The notes under the pieces: model-generated | What the model was told of the DNA's origin: nothing | Databases searched by the model: none | The model's input: the letters and a program-made list of their open reading frames with translations, nothing else | In this document: in pieces, positions 46,064 to 54,487 of the stretch | How positions within the stretch are numbered: position 1 is the stretch's first letter | How the letters are laid out: each line of letters starts with the position of its first letter | Position numbers and translations under genes: made by a program | Assembly: GCF_028369105.1 (NCBI RefSeq) | Contig: NZ_JAQNDO010000001.1 | Location: 1,612,001 to 1,676,000 of the forward strand | DNA length: 64,000 bases | Source: Polyangium mundeleinium | GTDB taxonomy: Bacteria > Myxococcota_A > Polyangia > Polyangiales > Polyangiaceae | Direction of reading: 5' to 3'

Positions 46064-46282
46064 CTAGCGTTTCTGGCCTTGGCCGCGCTCGCCCTCACCT
46101 TCGGACTGTTTGCCCTCCTCGATGAGCTCTCGGACGCGCTGGCCGCCCTTGTGGCCGATCTCGGAGTAGAACTCGGGCCCGTACTTGTCCCGCGTATGTT
46201 CGCCGCCGATGTGCCCGCCCTTGCGACCGGCCTCCTCGACGGTCATCTGGCCTTTGCCGGGTTCGTCCTTGCGCTCTGCCAT
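46064..46282 (-). CDS. KGG-repeat stress-induced protein (paralogue B)
   Basis: A 72-residue KGG-repeat protein, a shorter version of its neighbour at 45678: [19 protein letters not shown], then [19 protein letters not shown] and a charged tail. GGGAGGG precedes the ATG by six to seven bases. It lies upstream on the same strand with 56 bases between the genes, so the two probably come from one duplication and may be co-expressed. No other domain is present. Confidence 0.86.
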   Translation of the reverse strand: MAERKDEPGKGQMTVEEAGRKGGHIGGEHTRDKYGPEFYSEIGHKGGQRVRELIEEGKQSEGEGERGQGQKR

Positions 46283-46340
46283 GTAGTTCCCTCCCAGCTC
46301 CCGCCGAACATTCTCCGGCCGACCAGGGTGTCAATGGGGG

Positions 46341-46358
46341 GCCCTCCCGAAGGAGGGC
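46341..46358. repeat. Inverted repeat in divergent gap upstream of the molybdopterin operon
   Basis: GCCCTCC-CGAA-GGAGGGC has perfect 7-bp arms around a stable tetraloop; a second hairpin (CCCGC-GCT-GCGGG) follows at 46363-46375. They sit between the KGG gene and the GTG start at 46485. Regulation of one of the flanking genes is possible, without further evidence. Confidence 0.3.
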
Positions 46359-46484
46359 TCCTCCCGCGCTGCGGGCCCGCCATCGCCGTGCGAGAGATCG
46401 AGAGCGGAAGCGCGCGCCGTTGAAACCGCCTCGACGCTCGCGCGTAGAAGGCTAGGATGCGTTCGCTCGATCGAGGAGGCTCCC

Positions 46485-47201
46485 GTGCCCAAGCCCAAGG
46501 ATGATTCCCCCGAGCTCGAAAATGTCATCCGCCGCCGCGCCTTCCTGCGCGCCGCCGCGGCCGGCACCTCGTTTCTCGCGCTCGGCGGCGGCACCTACGT
46601 CCTCGCCGCCACCGACGACCCGCGGGCCAAGCAGCTCCGCCCCGACGGCCGCCCGCGCCTCCCGCCGGGCCAGCGCATCCTCGACGCGCTCAAGCCCATG
46701 GGCGGCGACCCGGGCGACCCGAGCCCCTCGGCCTTCAAGTTGCACGTCCACGGCGACGTCGACAACCCCTTCGACCTCGATTTCGCGGGCCTGCTCGCGC
46801 TGCCGCAAACCGAGCTGACGTGCGACGTTCATTGCGTCACGGGCTGGAGCGTGCTCGGCGCTCGATTCACGGGCGTCAAGGTCGCCGAGCTCGCCAAGAT
46901 GGCCAAAGTGCGCGACACCGTGCGGCACGTGATCTTCGAGGCGGCGAACGGGTACACGGCGAACGTCCGCCTCGCCGAGGCGACCGCGCCGAACGTGCTC
47001 ATCACGCACAAGCACGAGGGCAATCCGCTCACGCGCCCGCACGGACCGCCCGCCCGCGCGCTCGTGCCCGACCTTTATTTCTGGAAGAGCGCGAAATGGG
47101 TGACGGGCATTCGGTTCGTCCGGACCGACCGGCCCGGCTACTGGGAGACGCGCGGCTACCACAACCACGCCGATCCCTGGGCCGAGGAGCGGTATGGCTG
47201 A
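46485..47201 (+). CDS. Tat-exported molybdopterin-dependent oxidoreductase (sulfite-oxidase/MsrP family)
   Basis: A 238-residue protein with a twin-arginine signal (RRRAFLRAAAAG, residues 17-28) and the sulfite-oxidase/YedY molybdopterin fold: LHVHGDVDNPFDLDFAGLLALP, the Mo-liganding Cys in CDVHCVTGWSVLG near residue 118, VKVAELAKM, and the C-terminal LYFWKSAKWVTGIRFVRTDRPGYWETRGYHNHADPW. The final W-E-x-x-G-Y-x-N-x-x-D-P pattern is typical of the family. It would act in the periplasm, perhaps on sulfoxides. A GTG start follows GAGGAGG by six to seven bases. It overlaps the PepSY-type membrane gene by eight bases. Confidence 0.9.
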   Translation: MPKPKDDSPELENVIRRRAFLRAAAAGTSFLALGGGTYVLAATDDPRAKQLRPDGRPRLPPGQRILDALKPMGGDPGDPSPSAFKLHVHGDVDNPFDLDFAGLLALPQTELTCDVHCVTGWSVLGARFTGVKVAELAKMAKVRDTVRHVIFEAANGYTANVRLAEATAPNVLITHKHEGNPLTRPHGPPARALVPDLYFWKSAKWVTGIRFVRTDRPGYWETRGYHNHADPWAEERYG

Positions 47202-47781
47202 GGGCGCGCCCGAGCCCCGGCGGCGATTGTCGTTGCGAGGCCTCCTCCGCACGGTCCACCGAGACGCGGGCAACCTCGCGGTCGGGCTCACGCTCGTGTA
47301 TGCCGCGTCCGGCCTCGCGGTGAACCACATCGCGGATTGGGACCCGAATTTCAAGAGCCACCAGACCACGCACGATCTCGGCGGACCTCTCGAAGGCGAG
47401 GATCAGGCCGTCGCCGAGCGGGTCCTTCAAAAGCTCGACGTGAAGGGCAAAGCAAGCGACGTCTACCGCGCCGCGCCAAACCAGCTCGAAATCACGCTCG
47501 ACCGGCGCACGCTCCACGTGGACACGCAAACCGGCAAGGTCCTCGACGAGGGCGAGGAGCCGCGGTTTTTCCTGCGACTCGCGAACTGGCTGCACCTGAA
47601 CCGCGGCAAGAAAGCGTGGACCTACGTGGCCGACGGCTACGCGGTCTTGCTCCTCCTGCTCGCGTTTTCGGGGATGTTCATGCTGCCCGGCCGGAAAGGC
47701 CTGATCGGCCGGGGCGGCATCTTCGTGCTCGTCGGCGCGGCCGTGCCGATCGCCTATGTCGTGCTCTCGGGCGGCCCCTGA
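47194..47781 (+). CDS. PepSY-associated membrane protein, putative partner of the molybdoenzyme
   Basis: A 195-residue protein with one N-terminal transmembrane helix (GNLAVGLTLVYAASGLAVNHI), a periplasmic PepSY-like segment (VAERVLQKLDVKGKASDVYRAAPNQLEITL, LHVDTQTGKVLDEGEEP), then LANWLHLNRGKKAWTYVADGYAVLLLLLAFSGMFMLPG and one more helix. This is the PepSY_TM pattern; His and aromatic residues near the helices could bind haem, as in MsrQ-like partners. Overlap with the molybdoenzyme gene points to a membrane anchor or electron donor for it. Confidence 0.82.
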   Translation: MAEGAPEPRRRLSLRGLLRTVHRDAGNLAVGLTLVYAASGLAVNHIADWDPNFKSHQTTHDLGGPLEGEDQAVAERVLQKLDVKGKASDVYRAAPNQLEITLDRRTLHVDTQTGKVLDEGEEPRFFLRLANWLHLNRGKKAWTYVADGYAVLLLLLAFSGMFMLPGRKGLIGRGGIFVLVGAAVPIAYVVLSGGP

Positions 47782-47792
47782 TCCGGCCGCCC
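47769..47792. terminator. Hairpin between convergent PepSY and cupin genes
   Basis: GGGCGGCC and GGCCGCCC form a perfect 8-bp stem with an 8-base loop containing the PepSY stop codon. A short T-rich run (CTCTTCATTT) follows on the plus strand, so it could end the rightward operon; the leftward direction lacks a T-run. Confidence 0.45.
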
Positions 47793-47796
47793 CTCT

Positions 47797-48291
47797 TCAT
47801 TTCAGCTTTTCGAGCCCGGGAAATGCCTCGGCTGCGCTCGTCGGGAAGAGCGAGACCTGGTCGCCCGCGCGCACCATCGTCTTTCCGAGCCGCGGGAACT
47901 CGGCGATCTCCGTCGGCTTTTTCTCGCCGCACGAGAGATACACGAGGTCCTCCTCGAACGGGTTCTTGAGGTGGTGGGCCACCGACGGCACGGGAAAACC
48001 CATGAAATCGCCCGGCCCCACCTCGAAGGACTCGTCCCCGATCTCGGCGATGCCCCGGCCGCTCAGGATGTAGAGGAACTCCTCCTCGCCGTAATGGCGA
48101 TGATAGATGAACGACTCTTTCCCCGGCGGCACGCGGATCAGGTTGACCCCGAGCCTCTCGAGCCCCGTCGCCATTCCCAGGAGATGTCCGTGGATCTGCG
48201 AATGGGGGTTGAACGGATGCGACATCGAGTGCTCGGGTCCGCGGTCGCGGGCCCGGATGAGAGATGGTTTTTTCGTGGATTCGTCGGTCAT
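47797..48291 (-). CDS. Cupin-domain protein
   Basis: A 164-residue protein with a single cupin barrel. Motif 1 is HRHYGEEEFLYILSGRG (His-x-His, Glu), motif 2 is GDFMGFPVPSVAHHLKNP (His), giving the usual metal site. The N-terminus includes GHLLGMATGLERLGVNLIRVPPGKES. Small cupins of this type bind sugars, nucleotides or act as dioxygenases; none can be chosen here. The ATG follows GGAGGA by a few bases and overlaps the stop of the upstream patatin gene (ATGA), so the two are translationally coupled. Confidence 0.85.
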   Translation of the reverse strand: MTDESTKKPSLIRARDRGPEHSMSHPFNPHSQIHGHLLGMATGLERLGVNLIRVPPGKESFIYHRHYGEEEFLYILSGRGIAEIGDESFEVGPGDFMGFPVPSVAHHLKNPFEEDLVYLSCGEKKPTEIAEFPRLGKTMVRAGDQVSLFPTSAAEAFPGLEKLK

Positions 48292-49094
48292 GTGGCTCCT
48301 CCCTGCACGCGGATCTCGGGGCCCGTTGCGGGCCGGGAGAGCGCGTCCTTTGTTGCGTGCGCTGCGATGTCGAAGGCCCGCGCGCCCTCTGGCAGCCGGA
48401 ACGGACCCACGCGCGGCAGCGCCTCGATGACGAGTGCGGTCATCCCGTCGCGCGCGGGCACCTTCAGCGAAGGGCTGTCCGCTTTTCGCCACGGCGAGCG
48501 CGACGCGAGGTGATGATAAAAAAGCCGCTCGCCCGCGGGCATTCCGGCGAGCCCGTGCCGATCGAGGATCCCGCCGTCGAGCAGCAGCCGTCCCTCGTGC
48601 CAGACCGGATGAAACAGGCCCGGCACCGTACACGAGGCCTGAATCGCCGGCGCGAGCGGCCCTCCCCCGAGCACGCGCGTCCCGCGGGCAAACACGTCGT
48701 ACACGCTCACCGCGAGCGACACGCGACACCGATCGAACGTCGGCACCGGGAGCAACGCTTCGAGCCGCGCGCGGAAGAGTTTGCCCGCGAGCAGCCCCGG
48801 CCCGAGCCGCACGTCCCAAAAGTCCTCGCGCTTCAAGCGCAGAAGCTCGTCGCGGATCGTCACCGCGCTTGCGCCCGCCGCCCATATCCCGCCCACGAGC
48901 GCGCCTGCGCTGGAGCCCGAGACCCGCGCGGGCGCGAGCCCTTCGTCTTCGAGCACGGTCATCACCCCCGCATGCGCGAAGAACCCGAAGAAGCCTGACG
49001 AGAGGCCCATCGAAAAGGGACCTTCGCGGAGCCACTCGCGCAGCGTGGGGGTGGAGCGAACGGAGGCGTGGGGGGCGGCCGAGGCGGATGACAT
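48288..49094 (-). CDS. Patatin-like phospholipase
   Basis: A 268-residue patatin-fold protein. The nucleophile Ser is in GSSAGALVGG near residue 60, the oxyanion Gly-rich loop is GLSSGFFGFFAHAGVMTVL near 32-50, and the catalytic Asp is in LLLDGGILD near 175. The start ATG begins conserved sequence; about 50 further codons upstream are unconserved. It probably hydrolyses acyl chains of phospholipids, in the cytosol since no signal peptide is seen. ATGA overlap with the cupin gene shows tight coupling. Confidence 0.88.
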   Translation of the reverse strand: MSSASAAPHASVRSTPTLREWLREGPFSMGLSSGFFGFFAHAGVMTVLEDEGLAPARVSGSSAGALVGGIWAAGASAVTIRDELLRLKREDFWDVRLGPGLLAGKLFRARLEALLPVPTFDRCRVSLAVSVYDVFARGTRVLGGGPLAPAIQASCTVPGLFHPVWHEGRLLLDGGILDRHGLAGMPAGERLFYHHLASRSPWRKADSPSLKVPARDGMTALVIEALPRVGPFRLPEGARAFDIAAHATKDALSRPATGPEIRVQGGAT

Positions 49095-49150
49095 GGCAGG
49101 CGCGGCGCATCCTAGCCGAAAAATGCGACCTGGGTTTGCCGATCGGGCGA

Positions 49151-50764
49151 TCAGCCGATCTTGAGCTCGCGCATCCGCCGCTGCAGCGCCACCTTCGACA
49201 CCCCGAGGTTCCTCGCCATCAACTCGACGTTCCCGTCGCATTCCCGCGAGCAGCGCAGGATCTCCTCCTTATCGAGGTCGCTCGCGCGCCGCACCTTGTG
49301 TTGCTCGACCAGATTGTAAATCGAGCTTCGCGGGATTCTCAGCCGTTCGGCCGTGGCCTTCATGTCGAAGTTGCACGCGCGCAGCGCTTCGAGCAGCTCC
49401 TCCTCGGTCACGTCGCTCGGCTTGCGGCTGCGGCGCGGCGAAATGGGCGCCTTTGTCGCCGGGGCCCCTCCATCGCCTCCGAGGCTCACGCCGCCGCCAA
49501 CCGCGGGTGGCGGCGGCGTCGCGAGCAGCGCCGCAAGCGCGGGTCCTGGATCCAGCGGGCCGGCGTCGTGGCTGCCCAGGACGAGCTGACGGACGACATT
49601 GCGGAGCTGCCGCACGTTTCCGGGCCAGTCGTGACGGACGAGCGCCGCCAAGAACGACGCGGGCAACCACACCTTGTTCGCCGCGATCCGGTCCGCCTTT
49701 CCGAAGCGGTCGAGCTCGGCGTACAGAAAATGCACGAAGAGCCTCCCGATATCGTCGCGTCGCTGGCGCAGGGGCGGAATCACGAGCTCGTAACTCGCCA
49801 GTCGGTGCAGAAGCGGCGCGCGGAAGGCCCCTGATTGCACCTTGGCTTCGAGATCGGCGTCGGTCGCGGCGACGATCCGGGCCAGCGTCTCCCGCATGTG
49901 CGAGGCCCCGAGCGTCTGGACCTCCCCCCCGTCATCGAGGGCCCGGAGCAAGTTCGCCTGCACATCGAGCGGCATCTCGCCCACTTCGTCGAGAAACAGC
50001 GTCCCGTTTGCTGCGCTTCCGAAGTACCCGTGGCTGCGAACCGCGCCCGTGAAGGCGCCCTTGTCGGCCCCGAACAGCGCCGAGGCGGCGAGCGTGGGTG
50101 GGATGGCGCCCATGTTCACGGGCACGAAAGGCCGATTCCTTCGCGTTCCGGTGTCATGCAGGGCACGCGCGACGAGCTCTTTACCCGTGCCGGTCTCTCC
50201 GCGTACCAACACGGGCACGTCGAGGCTCGCGAGCTGCCGGATCTCGCGGCGCACCCGCTCGATTGCCAGGCTCGCACCCACGAGGCCGAGGGTATCCTCC
50301 GACTCCTGGCGCACCTCGTCGAGGTGTAAGAGGAGCACGACACGGTTCGCAAGCTCCAGCACGATCCCAGCCTGCAAATCATTCGCCGAGAAATCGCGAC
50401 AGCTTTCGAGCGGCGCTCCGTTCACGACGACCCGGGTGGGACTGCCTTGCTTCTCGATACGAATGCATTTGTTTTCGAGCCAGAGCAGGCGAATGGGTGT
50501 GCGGCTCACGTGTGCGTCGGCGAGCGGCTCGCGCTTGCTCGAACCCGGGCGCGAGAAGTCGGGCTCGAGCCGCGATACAAGGACACCGCTGCCGTCCGGC
50601 CGCAGCGGCAAGAGTGCTCGATCGCCGACGCGCTCCAGCGTCGGGTGCCAGACAATCGTCAACGTGGGGACATGCGTGCTCCCGAACCCCGCCTCGGGGT
50701 CGTCTGCGTGTGTCGGCGGGCTGAGCCCATCGAGCGTCGAGAGCTCCGCGTCTTGTGAGGACAC
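49151..50764 (-). CDS. FHA-AAA+ sigma-54-dependent activator with C-terminal tandem HTH
   Basis: A 537-residue bacterial enhancer-binding protein. An FHA-like N-terminal domain (VSRTPIRLLWLENKCIRIEK, VVVNGAPLESCRDFSANDLQAGI) is followed by the AAA+ sigma-54 domain with Walker A GETGTGKE near residue 190, GAFTGA near 236 (preceded by GADK), Walker B LFLDEVGEM near 260 and DWPGNVRQLRNVV. The C-terminus carries two helix-turn-helix-like segments, MKATAERLRIPRSSIYNLV and VELMARNLGVSKVALQRRM. The start is uncertain: GTG here, or TTG 36 bases upstream; neither has a clear ribosome site. It is divergent from the phospholipase-C-like gene, the probable target. Confidence 0.9.
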   Translation of the reverse strand: MSSQDAELSTLDGLSPPTHADDPEAGFGSTHVPTLTIVWHPTLERVGDRALLPLRPDGSGVLVSRLEPDFSRPGSSKREPLADAHVSRTPIRLLWLENKCIRIEKQGSPTRVVVNGAPLESCRDFSANDLQAGIVLELANRVVLLLHLDEVRQESEDTLGLVGASLAIERVRREIRQLASLDVPVLVRGETGTGKELVARALHDTGTRRNRPFVPVNMGAIPPTLAASALFGADKGAFTGAVRSHGYFGSAANGTLFLDEVGEMPLDVQANLLRALDDGGEVQTLGASHMRETLARIVAATDADLEAKVQSGAFRAPLLHRLASYELVIPPLRQRRDDIGRLFVHFLYAELDRFGKADRIAANKVWLPASFLAALVRHDWPGNVRQLRNVVRQLVLGSHDAGPLDPGPALAALLATPPPPAVGGGVSLGGDGGAPATKAPISPRRSRKPSDVTEEELLEALRACNFDMKATAERLRIPRSSIYNLVEQHKVRRASDLDKEEILRCSRECDGNVELMARNLGVSKVALQRRMRELKIG

Positions 50765-50813
50765 GTACCATTGATACCATGAAAAGGGGATGCCCGACAA
50801 GCCTGTGCGCGTC

Positions 50814-50861
50814 TGACATGTCGACTGACACGTCAGCCGACACGTCAGCGATACGTCCGGC
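50814..50861. promoter_or_regulatory. Four 12-bp direct repeats, candidate sigma-54 activator binding sites
   Basis: TGACATGTCGAC, TGACACGTCAGC, CGACACGTCAGC and GATACGTCCGGC follow each other with an exact 12-bp period, each with a palindromic core GACRYGTC (last one GATACGTC). They lie 53-97 bases from the activator start and about 76 bases upstream of the -24 element at 50937. This is the expected place for upstream activating sequences of the divergent FHA-type activator. Confidence 0.75.
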
Positions 50862-50936
50862 CTGGGCCCGGATCGGCAGGGGGTGCCCGCGGTGTGTCGA
50901 GCCCCTGGTCAAGCTCACGAGTCCACGATCTTTTGC

Positions 50937-50952
50937 TGGCATGCCGCGTGCA
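50937..50952 (+). promoter_or_regulatory. Sigma-54 (-24/-12) promoter of the phospholipase-C-like gene
   Basis: TGGCATG-CCGC-GTGCA fits the TGGCACG-N4-TTGCA consensus: invariant GG and GC are 10 bases apart, and 14 of 16 positions including the spacer agree. The start of transcription would be about 50963, ahead of GGAGG at 50985 and the GTG start at 50996. Confidence 0.78.
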
Positions 50953-50995
50953 ATCTTGTTCGTCATTTCGACGCGCAGCCCGTTGGAGGTCAACC

Positions 50996-52339
50996 GTGCC
51001 CGACAAACTGGGGGACATCGACACCCTTGTTGTCTTGATGATGCAGAGCAGGTCGTTTGATCACGTTCTCGGTCACCTGAGCCTCGACGGCGGGCCTTAC
51101 GAGGGCCGACTCGACGGGCTCGTGGGCACGCCGATCGACGGGAAGCTCCTCGACGCGCGGTATGAGAACACCTGCGAGGGGCGTATTCACCAGCCCCAGG
51201 AGATCCGCGACGGCGCAATGCCCGGGGAGCTGCCGGAGGATAGCCAGTCCGTCCAGATCTCCCTCGGCCGCAGGGCGTCCTCCGGCAAGCGGTGTATGGA
51301 TGGCTTCGTGCGCGCGTATGCGCTCTCTTCGCACCGCGCGTCGCGGTCCTTGCCGATGGGCTTCCTGCGGTCCTCGGGCGCGCCCGTCACGAATTTCCTG
51401 GCGAAGAGTTATGCCATCTGTGATCGCTGGTTCGCTCCACTCCCCACCGGTGTGGCGCCGAACCGGCTCATGGCAACGTGCGGCTATTCGCTCCTTGCGG
51501 ACACCACGCCCCGGCTCCTGCCCCTGCACGATACGGTCTTCGACTGGATGAAGCAGCGCGGCGTCCGATATCGTGTGTACCACGACGGTTTGTCCTTTTT
51601 CACCCTCGGCCCCTGGATGCACGGCGAGGTCACGAGCGACCGGTTCCGCCCTGCCGCGCGGCTCGCGGACGACGTTCGCAACGAGCCCGACGCCACGTTC
51701 CCCCAGGTCATTTACATCGAGCCCTCGTATTTCGACGCGCCTTTCCACCTCGGTCGTCCGCCGAACGACAACCGCCCGCCCTTGCCCATGGCGCCTGGCG
51801 AGCGATTCCTGCTCCAGGTCTACCAGGCGCTCACATCGAACCCCAAGCGCTTCGGCCGCACGCTCTTCATCGTCACGTATGCCTCGCACGGCGGCTTGTA
51901 CGATCACGTCCCGCCCCCGTCGATTCACGATGGAAAATTCGCGACGGCGGGCGTGCGTGTCCCCGCGATCGTCGTCTCGCCGCTCGTCGAGCCGGGCACG
52001 GTCCACAGCGGCCTGCTCGATCACACCTCGATCCTGCAGCTCCTCGCCGAGAAGTTCGGCGACGGCGCGTATTCCGAGGCCGTCACGCACAGGGCCGCGC
52101 AGGGGATCGGCAGCGTCTCCGCGGTCTTGAACCGCGGCGCGGCGCGGTCGTCGTTGCCTGTCCCGCCGAGCCCGCCCGAGCGACCTGGCCCCAAATGCAA
52201 GCGCTCCCTCACGCCCGTCACCAACGGCGCGCAGGCCTTCGACCTCGCGGCGCGCGCGCTCTGCGACCACGCCCCGGCGCGCGTCGCGAGCGCCTATCCC
52301 GAGCTCTGGCAGGCGATGTGGAACGCCGAGCTGCAATGA
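50996..52339 (+). CDS. Phospholipase C / phosphoesterase-like protein with degraded metal site
   Basis: A 447-residue member of the PF04185 phosphoesterase family (PLC, AcpA-like acid phosphatase). The fold is recognisable in TLVVLMM...RSFDHVLGHL, CDRWFAPLPTGVAPNRLM, FDWMKQRGVRYRVYHDG, FLLQVYQALTSNP, GLYDHVPPP and VRVPAIVVSPLV. In family enzymes MENRSFDH and TYDEHGG supply metal ligands; here they read MQSRSFDH (residues 16-23) and TYASHGG (near 294), so both acidic positions are lost. It is probably not a catalytic hydrolase. GTG is preceded by GGAGG six bases upstream; no signal peptide is seen. Expression should depend on the sigma-54 promoter at 50937. Confidence 0.85.
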   Translation: MPDKLGDIDTLVVLMMQSRSFDHVLGHLSLDGGPYEGRLDGLVGTPIDGKLLDARYENTCEGRIHQPQEIRDGAMPGELPEDSQSVQISLGRRASSGKRCMDGFVRAYALSSHRASRSLPMGFLRSSGAPVTNFLAKSYAICDRWFAPLPTGVAPNRLMATCGYSLLADTTPRLLPLHDTVFDWMKQRGVRYRVYHDGLSFFTLGPWMHGEVTSDRFRPAARLADDVRNEPDATFPQVIYIEPSYFDAPFHLGRPPNDNRPPLPMAPGERFLLQVYQALTSNPKRFGRTLFIVTYASHGGLYDHVPPPSIHDGKFATAGVRVPAIVVSPLVEPGTVHSGLLDHTSILQLLAEKFGDGAYSEAVTHRAAQGIGSVSAVLNRGAARSSLPVPPSPPERPGPKCKRSLTPVTNGAQAFDLAARALCDHAPARVASAYPELWQAMWNAELQ

Positions 52340-52352
52340 AACGGTAGGCTGA

Positions 52353-54356
52353 TCAGAGGGCGATCGTAAAACCCTGCCAGGCCGAATCGAACGCCGTCGG
52401 CAGCACGATCTCCCACGCCGCCTCTTCCAGGCACGAGACGAGCTTCGACTCCGCCTTTTCCCCGTCGATCGTCGCCCGCACCGAGACGAGCTCCTGGAGC
52501 GTCGATTCGAGCCCGACCTTCGCCGTTTTCCCCGCACCGCCGCACGCGGAGAGCCCGCGCTCGAGCTCGCTCTTCAGGAACGCCTGCTTGTCGAATGTCG
52601 CGAGCCGGACCGGCTTCGCGCGGTGCGCGCCGGAGAGCCGGCCAAAACCGGACCCGAAACCCTGGCCGCTGCCCGTGGAATGCTCGAGCCCTTCCGTCGA
52701 AGGCCGCACGCCCGGCTCGATCGCGAGGTAACTCGTCACCGGCGACACGGCCCGCCCCATCATCGCGAGCGTCATCATGTCCGCCTCGTCGATCGAATGG
52801 AGCAGGTGCGAACCGAACACGAGCCCCGCCCACCTTCGATTCTCGGCCTCGTCCGCGACGAGCACCCGGCGCACGGGCGTCGCCCATAACTCGCCCGTCA
52901 CCTCCACGAACGGAACCTGCTTCTCCGACAAACGCAAATCCTCGAACGACGCGCCCTCCGTCAGCTCCTCGGGCGCCTCGATATCCTCCCGGGCGAGGCC
53001 CTGCGCGTGCACCTCGAAATGGTCGATCCGCTTGGGCCGCGCGAGCTCCTCGTACACGTCGCGCGGCTCCTCGCCCGGGTCGTCCTTATCGATCGACGCC
53101 TGCCAGACGAGCCCGCCCGTGGGCCGCGTCAGCGTCGCCCAGGCGTGCGTGTCGTCGCGCTCGAGCGTGGTTGAAAACGCGCTCCCCACCACGCCAACGT
53201 GCAGCAGCGCGCCGCTCTTCGAGAGTTGCCCCCGCAGCCGCTCCGGCGTGAGCTCCCGCCGCGTGCGCGCGTCCGTCAAGGCCAGGATCCGCTTCGGCGT
53301 GCCCTCCGGCAGCGCCGCGAGCAGCGCGTCCGCGCGGGCGAGGGCCTCGTCGATGTGGCTCCCGTTTCGCCGGACGACCTGTGCACCGTCGAGCCCGGCG
53401 AGCGCGTTGCGTGCCGAGACGAACCCGTGTTTCGGGACGTGCACCGCGCGGTCGAACAGGAGCACGGCCGCGCGGGCGTCCGTGAAATGGGAGAGATACG
53501 CCCGCGCCATGGCGACCTCCGCCTCGATCTGCTCTTGTTCGAGCGATCGGGACGCGTCGATCAGCACCACGACGTGCGCGCCGCGGGGCACGCGGGAGAG
53601 CGCGGGCGCCGCGTCGATGTGAAACCGGACGACATTCTTCTGCTTGCCGAACGAAACCGAAGCGAGCGCGCCTTCGAGGGGTTTTTCGCTCGCGGGCGCG
53701 ACCGACAGGTCCACCGCGTCCTTCAAGCTGATCTGGGCCGGCGCTTTTTGACGTGTATCGCCGACGAAGAGCGCCTCGCCCGCGATCATCGGCGACACTG
53801 TGGCCGCGGCGGGCAGCTTTTCCGTGCCCATGGCCGAGAGATCGAGGTGATGGCGGCCGTCGCGATATTGCGTCGGCAGCCGCAGCGTGTATTCGATCGT
53901 CTTGTCCTCGCCGGGCGGGCAGGGGAAGACCTGCAGCGCGAGCAGGCTCTGGCTCCGCCACGAGAGCAAGGCCGGATCTTTCGGATAATACCCGCCGATC
54001 CCCGTCAGCTCGCGGTACCGCGCCGCGGCTTTTTCTGCTTCCAGCAATTCGCCGTCGTACCAGTGGGGCTTGCCGTCCAGCGTCGCCAGCGTGCGCAGCC
54101 CGACGGCCACGGCCCCGGTCGGCAGGTCGATGTAAAACGTCGCCTGATCGTGGCGCGGACCGCCATTGTGCACCGTGCGCCGCACGACGAGGTCGGCGTG
54201 CCCGTGGCCGATGCGGAGGTCGATCACGTGGGCTTTCTCCACGAGTTTGTCCGATCGCAGAGCCTGCACGTCGTCGGCCGACGCGGCGTTCGCAGAGAGG
54301 AGAATCGAAGCGAGGGCGGCAGCGGCGCGCGTGTACGAAACGAAAGAGGTCCGCAT
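52353..54356 (-). CDS. VIT and vWA domain surface protein
   Basis: A 667-residue exported protein (signal peptide MRTSFVSYTRAAAALASILLSANAASA). The N-terminal VIT domain (HADLVVRRTVHNGGPRHDQATFYIDLP, GVGxR-like GLRTLATLDGKPHWYDGELLEAEKA) is followed by a vWA domain with a complete MIDAS start, VVVLIDASRSLE near residue 260, and TGxRIL-like PKRILALTDART. The C-terminus contains a Gly-rich linker (GSGQGFGSGFGRLSG) and a helical end. The VIT-vWA pair occurs in inter-alpha-trypsin-inhibitor-like bacterial proteins, perhaps for adhesion or protein assembly. It is divergent from the RND exporter by 131 bases. Confidence 0.87.
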   Translation of the reverse strand: MRTSFVSYTRAAAALASILLSANAASADDVQALRSDKLVEKAHVIDLRIGHGHADLVVRRTVHNGGPRHDQATFYIDLPTGAVAVGLRTLATLDGKPHWYDGELLEAEKAAARYRELTGIGGYYPKDPALLSWRSQSLLALQVFPCPPGEDKTIEYTLRLPTQYRDGRHHLDLSAMGTEKLPAAATVSPMIAGEALFVGDTRQKAPAQISLKDAVDLSVAPASEKPLEGALASVSFGKQKNVVRFHIDAAPALSRVPRGAHVVVLIDASRSLEQEQIEAEVAMARAYLSHFTDARAAVLLFDRAVHVPKHGFVSARNALAGLDGAQVVRRNGSHIDEALARADALLAALPEGTPKRILALTDARTRRELTPERLRGQLSKSGALLHVGVVGSAFSTTLERDDTHAWATLTRPTGGLVWQASIDKDDPGEEPRDVYEELARPKRIDHFEVHAQGLAREDIEAPEELTEGASFEDLRLSEKQVPFVEVTGELWATPVRRVLVADEAENRRWAGLVFGSHLLHSIDEADMMTLAMMGRAVSPVTSYLAIEPGVRPSTEGLEHSTGSGQGFGSGFGRLSGAHRAKPVRLATFDKQAFLKSELERGLSACGGAGKTAKVGLESTLQELVSVRATIDGEKAESKLVSCLEEAAWEIVLPTAFDSAWQGFTIAL

Positions 54357-54487
54357 GGCGATGGACCCTCGACATCCACAAGGCCGCTGCGTTCCCGATT
54401 TTTTTGAATTCTTCACCAAGCGGATCGTTCTTGCCCCGGCGTACGTACGGCTTGCCGGGCGAGGGCGCCCGGCGTATCGAAGCGCCG

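Noticed and set aside
50755-51060. Small plus-strand open frame across the regulatory gap
   Set aside because: It spans the repeats and the sigma-54 promoter, has no ribosome site and overlaps the start of the PLC-like gene.
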